Shown piece after piece: positions 1 to 8,725 of a stretch of 64,000 nucleotides of DNA. Each line of letters opens with the position of its first letter. Position 1 is the stretch's first letter. The stretch lies in the NCBI RefSeq assembly GCF_000413315.1, contig NZ_KE340297.1:1868581-1932580 (forward strand), given 5' to 3'. The position numbers were made by a program, and so were the translations under genes. The notes under the pieces were generated by a model. It searched no databases. It was not told where the DNA came from and saw only the letters and a list, made by a program, of their open reading frames with translations. The DNA comes from Propionibacterium sp. oral taxon 192 str. F0372 (lineage in GTDB: Bacteria; Actinomycetota; Actinomycetes; Propionibacteriales; Propionibacteriaceae).

Positions 1-43
1 GGCGGTTTCCCCGCCGGTCGTTGTTGTGGACAGGAGAAAGCGA

Positions 44-361
44 ATGACCTACGTCATTGCCTTACCGTGCGTCGATGTCAAGGACCGGGCATGCGTTGAC
101 GAGTGTCCCGTGCAGTGTATCTACGAAGGTCCGCGGTCGCTGTACATCCACCCCGACGAATGCGTCGATTGTGGAGCCTGTGAGCCTGTCTGCCCGACCG
201 AGGCGATCTACTTCGAAGACGACCTGCCCGACGAATTCGCCGACTGGTATGACATCAATGTGAAGTTCTTCGACGAGATCGGTTCCCCGGGTGGTGCTGC
301 CCGCGTCGGTGTCTACGAGAAGGACGAACCGCGTGTAGCGGCCCTGCCCCCGCAGAACTGA
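44..361 (+). CDS. fdxA: 7Fe ferredoxin, FdxA/FdxC type
   Basis: This is a 105-residue cytoplasmic electron carrier that closely resembles mycobacterial FdxC/FdxA from its first residues (MTYVIALPCVDVKD). Eight cysteines are visible at residues 9, 17, 21, 25, 40, 43, 46 and 50. The second group is a classic CxxCxxCxxxCP [4Fe-4S] motif, and the first group fits the [3Fe-4S]/[4Fe-4S] arrangement of seven-iron ferredoxins. The ATG at 44 is preferred over the in-frame GTG at 26 because an AGGAGA ribosome site lies at 32-37 and because the family begins MTYVI. The stop overlaps the dapC start by one base (TGATG), so the two genes should be translationally coupled, as in other Actinobacteria. The physiological partner is unknown. 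Confidence 0.96.
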   Translation: MTYVIALPCVDVKDRACVDECPVQCIYEGPRSLYIHPDECVDCGACEPVCPTEAIYFEDDLPDEFADWYDINVKFFDEIGSPGGAARVGVYEKDEPRVAALPPQN

Positions 362-1467
362 TGCGTTCTCGCGTGGCCGACCTGCTGCCCGATTTCCCGT
401 GGGATACGCTGGCCGACGCCAAAGCGAAGGCCTCTACTCATCCCCACGGGATCGTGGATTTGTCGGTAGGCACCCCCGTTGACCCGACTCCCGGGTTCAT
501 CGCGGAGGCATTGCGTGAGGCCGCCTCGAAATGGGCTGGGTACCCCGCTGTGTGGGGCACGCCGCTGCTTCGTGGAGCGATTGTTGACTACATGAGCCGA
601 CGATGGAATGCGGTCGGGCTTGATGAGAAAGGTGTGTTGCCGGTCAGCGGCACCAAGGAACTGGTAGCTTCTCTGCCCGCCCAACTCGGACTGGGTCCCG
701 ACGACTTGGTTGTATTACCAGAGGTCGCCTACCCCACCTACGAAGTGGGAGCCCTGCTCGCCGGATGTCATATCCAACGCTGCGACGATCCCGACCAGGT
801 CGAGGGCAGCCCGTCGCTTGTGTGGATCAATTACCCGGCCAACCCTCACGGGAAGATCGCCGGGAGCGGTCTGTTGCGGCGCTGGGTAGATTTCGTTCGT
901 GAGCACGATGCGGTGCTGGCTTCTGATGAGTGTTATGGGGAGTTCGGCTGGGAGGCCACACCGGTGAGCATCCTCGACCAGGCGATCTGTGAGGGGGATC
1001 ACACTGGGTTGCTGGGGCTGCATTCGTTGTCCAAGCGTTCCAATCTGGCCGGTTACCGTGCCGGTTTCGTGGTCGGCGATCCGGTGCTGACCACCGATCT
1101 GTTGGCTCTGCGCAAACATGCCGGGATGATGATGCCCGGACCGGTGCAGGAAGCCATGGTTGTTGCTCTCAGCGATCAGGAGCACGTTGCCGAGCAGTGC
1201 GCCCGTTATCGGCGGCGTCGTGAGGTGATGATGTCGGTGTTGCGTGGCTGCGGATTCACCATCGATGACTCCGAGGGTTCGCTATATCTGTGGGCCACCC
1301 GAGGCGAGAACTGCCGCAGCACCATCGACTGGCTGGCTGAGCGGGGTATTCTCGCAGCTCCGTCGGATTTCTACGGTACGAAGGCCACCGATCACGTACG
1401 CATCGCGATGACCGCCACCGATGAACGAATCGCATCAGCGGTCGAAAGGCTGCGCGTTGAGGATTGA
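361..1467 (+). CDS. dapC: N-succinyldiaminopimelate aminotransferase
   Basis: A 368-residue fold-type I PLP aminotransferase. It converts N-succinyl-2-amino-6-ketopimelate to N-succinyl-diaminopimelate in lysine and peptidoglycan precursor synthesis. The PLP lysine is K225 inside SLSKRSN, the signature that separates actinobacterial DapC from other aspartate-aminotransferase relatives. An upstream NYPANPHG motif binds the cofactor and carboxylate. The position directly after fdxA and just before dapD/dapE supports the specific DapC call over a generic aminotransferase. The length is normal for the family and no defects are seen. Confidence 0.94.
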   Translation: MRSRVADLLPDFPWDTLADAKAKASTHPHGIVDLSVGTPVDPTPGFIAEALREAASKWAGYPAVWGTPLLRGAIVDYMSRRWNAVGLDEKGVLPVSGTKELVASLPAQLGLGPDDLVVLPEVAYPTYEVGALLAGCHIQRCDDPDQVEGSPSLVWINYPANPHGKIAGSGLLRRWVDFVREHDAVLASDECYGEFGWEATPVSILDQAICEGDHTGLLGLHSLSKRSNLAGYRAGFVVGDPVLTTDLLALRKHAGMMMPGPVQEAMVVALSDQEHVAEQCARYRRRREVMMSVLRGCGFTIDDSEGSLYLWATRGENCRSTIDWLAERGILAAPSDFYGTKATDHVRIAMTATDERIASAVERLRVED

Positions 1468-1533
1468 TTGCCCAGATCACGGATACGTGTGCTGCGCCGT
1501 GTCCATGATGAAGATGTCTGGTGGGCGGTTGGC

Positions 1534-2427
1534 TCAGGGCCTCAGATTGATCACGACCGATGAGGCTGACGGCTGAGCCGCGGCTTGCCAGATGGCGTAT
1601 TCAGTATCCGAACGGGTCCAAGTCTGGTTGCCCACGGCGACCCCGGTCATCCCGGCCTGGCGTCCCAGCAGCATCGACAGCTGCGCCACTGCCCAAGCCT
1701 TGGTCTCGTCGGGAGTGGTGACTCGTAGTGATCCAGTGGCATCCACCTCGGAGGTGACCGCGTCGTCCCAGATGGCTTCGAAGAAATTAGTGAGCACCGT
1801 GACACTAGCGCCTGGAGCCGTCGTGTCGAAGCAGGTCACCGTTGCAGGGTCGTAACCATTGAGGGCCGAGGCCCAAGCGCGTCCCTTGTCCTCGTGCTGG
1901 GCATAGGCTTGCGGGAAGCCGGAACGCTGCACGGTTTGGGCAACGTCATTGATCACCCCGCTCTCCCAGCCGTCGATCTTCACCAGTTCCGTATAGAAAG
2001 CCCCCGACGAGTACCACGGATCCATGATCTGCTCGACAGTTCCCCAGCCTTGGGATGGGCGCTGTTGAAATAACCCGACCGAGTCCCGGTCGCCGTGGTC
2101 CAGATTGCGCAAGCCAGATTCCTGGTAGGCAGTCACCAGTGCAATAGTCGCAGCCCTGGCGGGTAACCCGCGGCGGATGGATTCCCCGACGATGATCGCT
2201 GCATTGTGGGCCTGCTCCCAGGTGAGAGTGGTGGTGAATCCCGAATCCAAGGAGACCATGCACCCCTCGTCGGGCAGCACCGGCGCCAGTTCCTCGCTCC
2301 GGTGGGCGAGCTGGGTGACGATCGTCGCGATGATCGAGCACAGCACCACGGCGATGAGCCCAACGACGGCGCACCCGACAACGGTGGGGCCACGAGAGGT
2401 GGTTCCGGAGCCTCGGGTAGTGGTCAT
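1534..2427 (-). CDS. membrane-anchored lysozyme-like protein
   Basis: A 297-residue protein with a short basic/Ser-Thr N-terminus, one hydrophobic segment at about residues 15-40, and an extracytoplasmic region. Residues ~70-190 contain the pattern YQESGLRNLDHGDRDSVGLF followed by QQRPSQGWGT. This pattern recurs in an actinobacterial family with a lysozyme/transglycosylase-like fold that is often mis-named heavy metal transporter. The glutamate of YQESG is the candidate catalytic acid. Cysteines near residues 56 and 199 could form a disulfide. The start codon overlaps the dapD stop by one base, so it is probably co-transcribed with dapD. A cell-wall role is inferred; activity is unproven. Confidence 0.8.
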   Translation of the reverse strand: MTTTRGSGTTSRGPTVVGCAVVGLIAVVLCSIIATIVTQLAHRSEELAPVLPDEGCMVSLDSGFTTTLTWEQAHNAAIIVGESIRRGLPARAATIALVTAYQESGLRNLDHGDRDSVGLFQQRPSQGWGTVEQIMDPWYSSGAFYTELVKIDGWESGVINDVAQTVQRSGFPQAYAQHEDKGRAWASALNGYDPATVTCFDTTAPGASVTVLTNFFEAIWDDAVTSEVDATGSLRVTTPDETKAWAVAQLSMLLGRQAGMTGVAVGNQTWTRSDTEYAIWQAAAQPSASSVVINLRP

Positions 2428-3395
2428 CAGTTCACGTGTAAGGCGTCGTTGAGAGCGATGGGCTGTCCGGCCCTTGCTTTGACGATCACGGCACCGGACT
2501 GGGAATCACGCAGGAACAGCAGGTCAGAGGCCCCGGATAACTCACGGGCCTTGACCACCGAGCCGTCGGGCAAGGTGACCTTGGTGCCCGCCGTGACATA
2601 TAGCCCTGCCTCGACGATGCAGTTATCCCCTAAGGAGATGCCCAATCCGGCTTCAGCGCCCAGCAGACAGCCTTCGCCGATGGTGACCATTTCCTTGCCG
2701 CCGCCGGACAGGGTGCCCATGATCGAGGCTCCGCCGCCGATGTCCGTACCGTCCCCGACAACCACACCCTGGGAGACCCGTCCCTCAACCATCGAGCGGC
2801 CCAAGGTGCCGGCGTTGAAGTTGACGAATCCCTCGTGCATCACCGTGGTGCCTTCGGCCAGGTGGGCGCCCAGGCGAACCCGGGCACCGTCACCTATGCG
2901 CACTCCGGTGGGGATCACATAATCGACCATACGCGGAAATTTGTCGATGGATGTGACATTCAACCCGCCACGGTGGGCACGAAGGGTGGCACGAACCTGC
3001 TCGAAGGATTCCACTTCACACGGCCCGGCCGAGGTCCATACCACATTCGGCAGCGCGGAGAAGATGCCGTCGAGATTGATCGATCGTGGCTTGCGCAGCC
3101 GGTGAGATAGCAGGTGCAGCCGTAGGTAGGCGTCGGCGGTCGTCGACGGTTCCTCGTCCAAGTCGATGACGGTGAGCACGATTTCGGTGGTCACCTGGCG
3201 AGTCGCATCATTGGTCCGATTGGCTCGCAACAGGGCTGGCGGCTGGGTGTCCGGCTCCGGCACACCGATGTGGGGCTCGGGATACCAGGTGTCGAGCACC
3301 AGACCCGAAACGTGGACATTGGCCAAGCCCCAACCCCACGCCTTCTGCGCAGGCGCGGTGGTCGGGTCGAGAGTGGGCACTCCTTCTTTGCTCAT
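2427..3395 (-). CDS. dapD: tetrahydrodipicolinate N-succinyltransferase
   Basis: A 322-residue left-handed beta-helix acyltransferase. It transfers succinyl from succinyl-CoA to tetrahydrodipicolinate in the succinylase branch of lysine/DAP synthesis. The C-terminal half shows hexapeptide-repeat character ([40 protein letters not shown]). The N-terminus [11 protein letters not shown] and the motif WGWGLANVH match actinobacterial type-2 DapD. The reading frame is open much further upstream (to 3887), but that extension lies across the divergent dapE and has no family similarity, so ATG 3395 is chosen. It is divergent from dapE, and the downstream lysozyme-like gene overlaps its stop. Confidence 0.94.
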   Translation of the reverse strand: MSKEGVPTLDPTTAPAQKAWGWGLANVHVSGLVLDTWYPEPHIGVPEPDTQPPALLRANRTNDATRQVTTEIVLTVIDLDEEPSTTADAYLRLHLLSHRLRKPRSINLDGIFSALPNVVWTSAGPCEVESFEQVRATLRAHRGGLNVTSIDKFPRMVDYVIPTGVRIGDGARVRLGAHLAEGTTVMHEGFVNFNAGTLGRSMVEGRVSQGVVVGDGTDIGGGASIMGTLSGGGKEMVTIGEGCLLGAEAGLGISLGDNCIVEAGLYVTAGTKVTLPDGSVVKARELSGASDLLFLRDSQSGAVIVKARAGQPIALNDALHVN

Positions 3396-3636
3396 GGGTT
3401 CAACTCTACTGGGAGCTGATGATCCCTCAGGGCTTCCCGATCGAGGCTTACACTGAGGTACCCAACTGATTGGCTTATCGTACATCGATATTATCGATGC
3501 GCGATAACGGATGGCAGCTAGACGATGGAAGCCAAACTGGGCCAGGACTCGATAGGAGAGTCCGGACGCAGTGACTAGATCGGGACCCTGCTGGGCGTCG
3601 CGCCTTCCGGATCCGATGACGAGTAGGCTTCCAGAC

Positions 3637-4722
3637 ATGCTTGCCCACCAGTCGCTGACCGAATTGTTCCAGCAGATCGTCGATATCGAATCGGTCTCCC
3701 GCAACGAAACCCGGCTTGCTGACGAAGTGGAACGTACGTTGGCAGGTTTTGAGCATCTACACATCGTGCGCGACGGCGATGCGGTGGTGGCACGCACCGC
3801 TTTGGGGCGCCGGGAACGAGTGCTCATTGCCGGGCACTTGGATACCGTCCCGGTCGTGGGCAACCTGCCTTCCCGGCTTGCTGACACCGATCAGGGCCAG
3901 ATGCTCGTGGGACGCGGTAGCGTCGATATGAAGGGCGGGGTGGCCGTTATGGTGCATCTGGCTGCCAGGCTCGCCAATCCCGGTCGAGACATCACTTGGG
4001 TCTTCTACGACTGTGAGGAGATCGAGGAGACCGCCAATGGGCTGGGACGACTGCTCGTCAACCATCCGGAACTGTTCACCGGCATCACCCTGGGAGTCTT
4101 GATGGAACCCACAGCCACCCTCATTGAGGGTGGCTGTCAGGGAACCCTGCGGTTCACCATCACCACCAAGGGTCTTGCGGCCCATTCGGCTCGCTCTTGG
4201 TTGGGTCGTAACGCTATCCACGAACTTGCCCGGGTCATCGAGCGTGTAGAGGCTTTCGAGGCCCGTCAGGTAAATGTCGATGGGTTGGAATACCGGGAGG
4301 GTCTCAACGCCACGATGGTTTCCGGAGGCTTGGCCCCCAATGTCATCCCTGATTCGGCGACAGTGCAGATCAACTACCGCTTCGCTCCAGACAAGACTCT
4401 CGACGAGGCCGTTATGGCGATGACGGAGTGGTTTGATGGCTGGGAACTCATTTTCGTCGATCGTTCACCCGCGGCCCGGCCAGGTCTTGACCGGAAGGCT
4501 GCGGCTGAATTCGTTGCTGCTGTCGGTGGCACCCCTCGCGCTAAGTATGGATGGACCGATGTCGCCCGGCTCGCAGCAGCTGGGATACCGGCAGTCAACT
4601 ACGGCCCCGGTGACCCGGGCAAGGCCCACCAGGCTGATGAGGCATGCCCGATTGCCGAAGTGGAGGCCTGCACAACAGGTTTAATGCAATGGCTCGGTGG
4701 TGCGTCAGGACAGGAGGCTTGA
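3637..4722 (+). CDS. dapE: succinyl-diaminopimelate desuccinylase
   Basis: A 361-residue M20-family dizinc hydrolase that releases succinate from N-succinyl-LL-DAP. Metal and catalytic motifs are present: GHLDTVPV (ligand His and Asp), [13 protein letters not shown] (bridging Asp), and YDCEEIEE (catalytic Glu and ligand Glu). ATG 3637 gives the usual actinobacterial N-terminus ([20 protein letters not shown]). Upstream in-frame starts at 3571 and 3616 have no better ribosome site. It forms a divergent pair with dapD and completes the pathway with dapC and dapA in this window. Confidence 0.93.
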   Translation: MLAHQSLTELFQQIVDIESVSRNETRLADEVERTLAGFEHLHIVRDGDAVVARTALGRRERVLIAGHLDTVPVVGNLPSRLADTDQGQMLVGRGSVDMKGGVAVMVHLAARLANPGRDITWVFYDCEEIEETANGLGRLLVNHPELFTGITLGVLMEPTATLIEGGCQGTLRFTITTKGLAAHSARSWLGRNAIHELARVIERVEAFEARQVNVDGLEYREGLNATMVSGGLAPNVIPDSATVQINYRFAPDKTLDEAVMAMTEWFDGWELIFVDRSPAARPGLDRKAAAEFVAAVGGTPRAKYGWTDVARLAAAGIPAVNYGPGDPGKAHQADEACPIAEVEACTTGLMQWLGGASGQEA

Positions 4723-4725
4723 GCG

Positions 4726-5097
4726 GTGGGGTGGATATTTGCTGCGGTCATGGTGGTGGTTATCGCCGTCTTCTTCGTCATCGGTACTGGGCATGGTGGG
4801 GAACTCGCCCCGCAACTGGAAGATCGGCCCGTACCTGATGCGCCCATACCCGATGACTTGGGTCCTTATGACCTGAGTGAGTTACGGTTCGCGGTCGTCA
4901 CCCGCGGCTACTCGATGGCGCAAGTTGACGCCCTGCTCGACCGGGTGAGCCAGCGCTGGCAGGAGGACCTCGACCAGATTCCGGTCACGACTGCTCCGGA
5001 AACCAATCCAAGTCCCGTTTCGGGGAGTGGACAAGCTGAGCAGGCCAAGACCCCTTCGTGGCAACACTCAGCAGAACCTTCGGTGGATGCGGAATAA
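4726..5097 (+). CDS. small membrane protein with DivIVA-type domain
   Basis: A 123-residue protein with one N-terminal transmembrane helix (about residues 2-20), a proline/aspartate-rich linker, and a DivIVA-like segment (LRFAVVTRGYSMAQVDALLD) near residues 52-80. Such short DivIVA-domain proteins are common beside dapE and DUF3117 in Actinobacteria and are thought to relate to polar growth or septal organisation. The GTG start at 4726 lies 3 bases after the dapE stop, behind AGGAGG at 4713-4718, so translation is likely coupled to dapE. The C-terminal 40 residues are low complexity. The exact function is unknown. Confidence 0.8.
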   Translation: MGWIFAAVMVVVIAVFFVIGTGHGGELAPQLEDRPVPDAPIPDDLGPYDLSELRFAVVTRGYSMAQVDALLDRVSQRWQEDLDQIPVTTAPETNPSPVSGSGQAEQAKTPSWQHSAEPSVDAE

Positions 5098-5139
5098 TAG
5101 ATTGTGAAATTTCGGTCGTGAACGGAATCGAGGGCACAC

Positions 5140-5310
5140 ATGGCAGCTATGAAACCGCGCACCGGTGACGGGCCCATGGAGGTTGTCAGGGAAGGACGTG
5201 GCATCGTCATGCGCGTTCCGGTTGACGGCGGGGGCCGTTTGGTTCTCGAAGTCAACGCGGAGGAGGCCAAGTCGCTGTACGACTGTCTCAAACCGGTCGT
5301 CACGAACTGA
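5140..5310 (+). CDS. DUF3117 family small protein
   Basis: A 56-residue protein beginning MAAMKPRTGDGPMEVVREGR and continuing through GIVMRVPVDGGGRLVLEVN. It is a near-textbook member of the actinobacterial DUF3117 family (M. tuberculosis Rv1211 type), whose members are 55-60 residues long and highly conserved. No catalytic motif or membrane segment is visible. The position immediately before glgA matches the mycobacterial order. The function is unknown in the family. The reading frame and conservation make it certainly real despite its size. Confidence 0.93.
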   Translation: MAAMKPRTGDGPMEVVREGRGIVMRVPVDGGGRLVLEVNAEEAKSLYDCLKPVVTN

Positions 5311-5331
5311 CGACCACCCAGGATCACTGCC

Positions 5332-5364
5332 GAGCGCCACCGCCTAAGAGGACTGGTGGCGCTC
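5332..5364. terminator. bidirectional hairpin between DUF3117 gene and glgA
   Basis: GAGCGCCACC at 5332-5341 pairs perfectly with GGTGGCGCTC at 5355-5364 (10-bp stem, 13-nt loop). It lies between convergent genes, so it probably terminates both. There is no U-tract, as is common in high-GC Actinobacteria. Confidence 0.7.
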
Positions 5365-5405
5365 AACGCTTACCAAGCCAGCAAGTCAGGCAGTGGCCGC
5401 CTCAC

Positions 5406-6599
5406 TCAGTGTCTGTTCGCCTCGTGATGGGCGATGGCTTCCTTGTACACCTGCACCGTTTCGGCCGCGATTTTCTCCCAGGAGAATTCCGCGATGCACC
5501 GCTCGCGTCCGGCAACGCCCATCTGACGGGCCCGATCACGGTCACGGGTGATCTCGTTGAGGTTGGTGGCGAATTGCGTCTCAAACTCGGCGATGCGGGC
5601 TGGATCATCTGCATAAGCCGGATCGTAAGGAACGAGTAGGCCGGTTACACCGTCGACGACGACCTCCGGGATTCCACCGACTGCCGAAGCCACCACCGGG
5701 ATCCCACAGGCCATCGCCTCCAGGTTCACGATGCCCAGCGGTTCGTAGATTGAGGGGCAGGCGAAGACTGTCGAATGAGTGAGCACCTGACGCACTGAGG
5801 CACGTGGCAGCATCTCGGCAACCCACACCACTCCCGAACGCTCAGTGTTCAGCTGGGTGAAGGCTTCGTCGAATTCTGCTTTGATCTCCGGGGTGTCTGG
5901 TGCTCCGGCCAGCAACAGCACTTGGGTGTCAGGGTCAAGTCGGCGGGCTGCTCGCACCAAGTGCACCAGCCCCTTCTGACGGGTGATGCGCCCCACGAAA
6001 GTGACGATCGGACGTGTCAGATCCATGCCCAACGACTCGATGACATCGGTGGCGGGATCGGGACGGAACTCGTCGGGGTCAATCCCGTTGCGCACCACGT
6101 GGATGCGTTCGGGCTCGACGAAAGGATAGGCCGCACGGATATTATCGATCATCGCAGCCGAGACCGCGATGATGGCATCGGCATCGGCATAGGCGGTTTT
6201 CTCGATCCATGATGACACCCGGTAGCCACCACCGAGTTGCTCCACCTTCCAGGGGCGGTCGGGCTCCAGCGAATGGGCTGTGACGACGGTGGGGATGTCC
6301 TGGAACTGACCAGCGACGACGGCTGCAAACTGGGCGTACCACGTGTGGGCGTGGAGCACGTCGACCTGGGGGATGGCTGCGGCCATGGCGATGTCGGCGC
6401 CCAAGGTACGGATCGCGGGATTTGCATCGGGGGGGAAACTCTCGGGATGAGCCGTCGCGCCGTCGCGGGGTTCGCCCATGCACTGTACGTCGACCATCTC
6501 GCAGAATTTGCGCAGTTGCGGCACCAGTTGGCCCACATGGACACCGGCTCCGCCGTAGATGTGTGGGGGATATTCCCGAGTGAGGATCGAAACTCTCAT
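5406..6599 (-). CDS. glgA: GT4 glycogen synthase / maltose-1-phosphate synthase
   Basis: A 397-residue GT4 glycosyltransferase of the actinobacterial GlgA/GlgM type, opening with MRVSILTREYPPHIYGGAGVHV (donor/acceptor loop). Other motifs are HAHTWYAQ, the sugar-nucleotide region FVGRITRQKGLVHLV, and the catalytic E-x7-E region SIYEPLGIVNLEAMACG. The family uses ADP-glucose. The M. tuberculosis homologue (Rv1212c) makes alpha-maltose-1-phosphate for the GlgE route, so either glycogen synthase or GlgM activity is possible. It is divergent from glgC, which makes its donor; the 154-bp intergenic region should hold both promoters. Confidence 0.93.
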   Translation of the reverse strand: MRVSILTREYPPHIYGGAGVHVGQLVPQLRKFCEMVDVQCMGEPRDGATAHPESFPPDANPAIRTLGADIAMAAAIPQVDVLHAHTWYAQFAAVVAGQFQDIPTVVTAHSLEPDRPWKVEQLGGGYRVSSWIEKTAYADADAIIAVSAAMIDNIRAAYPFVEPERIHVVRNGIDPDEFRPDPATDVIESLGMDLTRPIVTFVGRITRQKGLVHLVRAARRLDPDTQVLLLAGAPDTPEIKAEFDEAFTQLNTERSGVVWVAEMLPRASVRQVLTHSTVFACPSIYEPLGIVNLEAMACGIPVVASAVGGIPEVVVDGVTGLLVPYDPAYADDPARIAEFETQFATNLNEITRDRDRARQMGVAGRERCIAEFSWEKIAAETVQVYKEAIAHHEANRH

Positions 6600-6670
6600 G
6601 CCTCGATCGTCTCATGGTGATACCCCCGAGGGGGAGAGCTAGACCGACATCGTCACAAGGAAGAGACCCA

Positions 6671-6811
6671 ATGACAGAACTGATCATGGCATCCAGGAAG
6701 GAAGTTATGGACAGGGGGTGTCAATGTGTTCGCTGGTGCCCTAAGTTTTGGTCATGGCTGAACCCAAGGTCCTTTCCCTCATCCTCGCCGGCGGCGAAGG
6801 TAAACGGCTGA
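6671..6811 (+). CDS. possible short upstream ORF overlapping glgC
   Basis: A 46-codon frame ([20 protein letters not shown]...) starts at an ATG 5 bases behind a clear AAGGAAG ribosome site (6657-6663). It overlaps the first 58 bases of glgC out of frame. The peptide is not recognised and is cysteine- and tryptophan-rich. It could be chance, or a leader whose translation interferes with glgC. The strong ribosome site is the only positive evidence. Confidence 0.25.
   Translation: MTELIMASRKEVMDRGCQCVRWCPKFWSWLNPRSFPSSSPAAKVNG
6718..6753 (+). promoter_or_regulatory. candidate leaderless promoter for glgC
   Basis: TAAGTT at 6742-6747 fits the actinobacterial TANNNT -10 element and ends 6 bases before the glgC ATG. 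GTGTCA at 6718-6723 (4/6 to TTGACA) lies 18 bp upstream. No ribosome site precedes the ATG. Together these suggest a leaderless mRNA starting at or next to the initiation codon. Confidence 0.5.
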
Positions 6812-7977
6812 TGCCGCTCACCGCCGACCGAGCCAAACCTGCCGTTCCGTTCGGTGGTACCTACCGGCTGATTGACTTTTCCTTGTCGAATATGGTCAAC
6901 TCGAACCTGTTCAAGGTAGCGGTGCTCACCCAGTACAAGTCTCACTCTCTTGACCGCCACATCTCGGTGACCTGGCGGATGTCGACGATGCTCGGCAACT
7001 ACGTCACCCCGGTCCCTGCCCAGCAGCGCCGCGGACCACACTGGTACCAAGGCTCGGCTGACGCCATCTACCAGTCCCTCAACCTCATCTCAGACGAGGA
7101 CCCCGACTACGTCGTCGTCTTCGGCGCTGACAACATCTACCGTATGGATGTGCGCCAGATGCTGCAGGCCCACATCGACTCGGGGATGGCCGCCACTGTC
7201 GCGGCCATCCGGGTACCGCGTAGTGAAGGTTCGGCCTTCGGCATCATTGATGCGAATGGCGACGGGGTAATTGATCAATTCTTGGAAAAGCCCGCCGACC
7301 CGCCCGGGCTATCTGATTCACCAGATGAGTGCTTTGCATCAATGGGTAACTACATCTTCTCCCGCAAGCAACTCGTGGAGATGCTCGTCGCTGATGGACA
7401 TGACACCGACTCCAAGCATGATATGGGCGGGAATATCATTCCTTCCTTCGTCGACCAGGGCGAGTGCGGGGTCTACGACTTCACCTCCAACGAGGTTCCC
7501 GGGGCCACCAACGAGGATCGCAACTACTGGCGTGACGTGGGCACCATTGATGCCTATTTCGACGCTCACATGGATCTGATCTCGGTGGTGCCGGAATTCA
7601 ACCTGTACAACTCCCAGTGGCCGATCTGGACCCAGCAGGCCCAACTACCCGGCGCAAAGTTCACCCTGCACGGCACAGCGGAATCCTCCATTGTGACCAA
7701 CGGGTGCATCATCTCTGGTGGCGATGTCGATCATTCGGTGCTATCCCCGGGGGTGCGCGTCGAAGGCGGTGCCTCCTTGGACAAGTGCGTGGTGATGGAT
7801 CAGGTCAAGATCGGCAAGGATGCGGTACTGCGCAACGTCATCCTCGACAAGAATGTGACTATCGCCGACGGGGTGCAGATCGGCGTCGATCCTCAAGCCG
7901 ACTTGGCACGTGGACTACACATCTCGCCTCGCGGGATCGTCGTGGTGCCGAAGGGGATGATTGTCGAACCGATCTGA
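6754..7977 (+). CDS. glgC: glucose-1-phosphate adenylyltransferase
   Basis: A 407-residue ADP-glucose pyrophosphorylase producing ADP-glucose from ATP and glucose-1-phosphate for glycogen synthesis. The N-terminal nucleotidyltransferase core shows [20 protein letters not shown], and the [12 protein letters not shown] and [12 protein letters not shown] motifs follow. The C-terminal ~120 residues form a left-handed beta-helix regulatory domain ending in the usual [15 protein letters not shown] 6754 is chosen over an in-frame TTG at 6748 by family alignment. It is divergent from glgA, and the 3' end is 14 bp from a convergent methyltransferase gene. Confidence 0.95.
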   Translation: MAEPKVLSLILAGGEGKRLMPLTADRAKPAVPFGGTYRLIDFSLSNMVNSNLFKVAVLTQYKSHSLDRHISVTWRMSTMLGNYVTPVPAQQRRGPHWYQGSADAIYQSLNLISDEDPDYVVVFGADNIYRMDVRQMLQAHIDSGMAATVAAIRVPRSEGSAFGIIDANGDGVIDQFLEKPADPPGLSDSPDECFASMGNYIFSRKQLVEMLVADGHDTDSKHDMGGNIIPSFVDQGECGVYDFTSNEVPGATNEDRNYWRDVGTIDAYFDAHMDLISVVPEFNLYNSQWPIWTQQAQLPGAKFTLHGTAESSIVTNGCIISGGDVDHSVLSPGVRVEGGASLDKCVVMDQVKIGKDAVLRNVILDKNVTIADGVQIGVDPQADLARGLHISPRGIVVVPKGMIVEPI

Positions 7978-7991
7978 TCCGTCGTCCGAGT

Positions 7992-8633
7992 TCAGGCGTG
8001 GACGCCGACCGCCACGCCATGCCCCACCGGCAGCATCGCGCAGGTGAACACCTCGGATTCGCGGATGGCGTCGAGAGCCTCGCGGATGATCACCGACTCG
8101 TCTGAATCGTCGTTCGGGTCGGCCACCTTGCCCTGCCACAGGGCATCGTTGATCACCAGCATCCCGCCGGGACGCAGCAATCTCTCGGCTTGGGGGACGA
8201 AGTCGAGATAATCGAGTTTTTCGTCGTTGAGCAGCATGATGTCGTAGGCCCCGGCCCGCAGGTTGTTGCAGATATCGAGGGCGCGCCCGTTAATCAACCG
8301 GGAACGTTGGGATGCGATGCCCGCTGCGCGGAAGGCCGTCTTGGCGGTGTTCTGCCAGTCGGTCTCGGTATCGATAGAGGTGAGCACTCCGGCGGGGTCC
8401 ATTCCTTGGAATAAGGCCAGGCCGGTGCAGCCGGTGGAGGTGCCGACTTCGACGACGGTGCGGGCGTTGATGAGCTTGGCCAGCATCGTCAGCACGGCAT
8501 TCACACCACCGGAGCTGGCCGGAGCTCCGGCCAGGACCGCAGCTTTGTGCGCCTCGTCCATGGGTTCGGTGCCGGGCACGAAGTCCTCGGCGAAGGCGAT
8601 GGAACGCTTGTCCAGCAGGAACTCTTCACTCAC
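7992..8633 (-). CDS. SAM-dependent O-methyltransferase
   Basis: A 213-residue class I methyltransferase of the Rv1220c-like O-methyltransferase family (methyltransferase_3/24 group). The SAM-binding motif VVEVGTSTGCTGLALFQGM is near residues 60-78. An acidic residue follows at SIDTE, and LLNDEKLDY and RLLRPGGMLVINDALW follow in the expected order. Its location downstream of glgC and before tatB agrees with the mycobacterial order. The substrate is unknown. Confidence 0.87.
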   Translation of the reverse strand: MSEEFLLDKRSIAFAEDFVPGTEPMDEAHKAAVLAGAPASSGGVNAVLTMLAKLINARTVVEVGTSTGCTGLALFQGMDPAGVLTSIDTETDWQNTAKTAFRAAGIASQRSRLINGRALDICNNLRAGAYDIMLLNDEKLDYLDFVPQAERLLRPGGMLVINDALWQGKVADPNDDSDESVIIREALDAIRESEVFTCAMLPVGHGVAVGVHA

Positions 8634-8725
8634 GAACCCAGCCTAGGCCATGGTCGAGGCAATGTCTGTGCCCGAGGTGGTGGGCTTCCTGCGCGCGTGG
8701 TTCCCTGATTGCCTAGCATGGAGGC

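Noticed and set aside
2206-2922. Plus-strand frame of 238 codons opposite dapD and the lysozyme-like gene
   Set aside because: Low-complexity Ser/Pro-rich antisense shadow without motifs.
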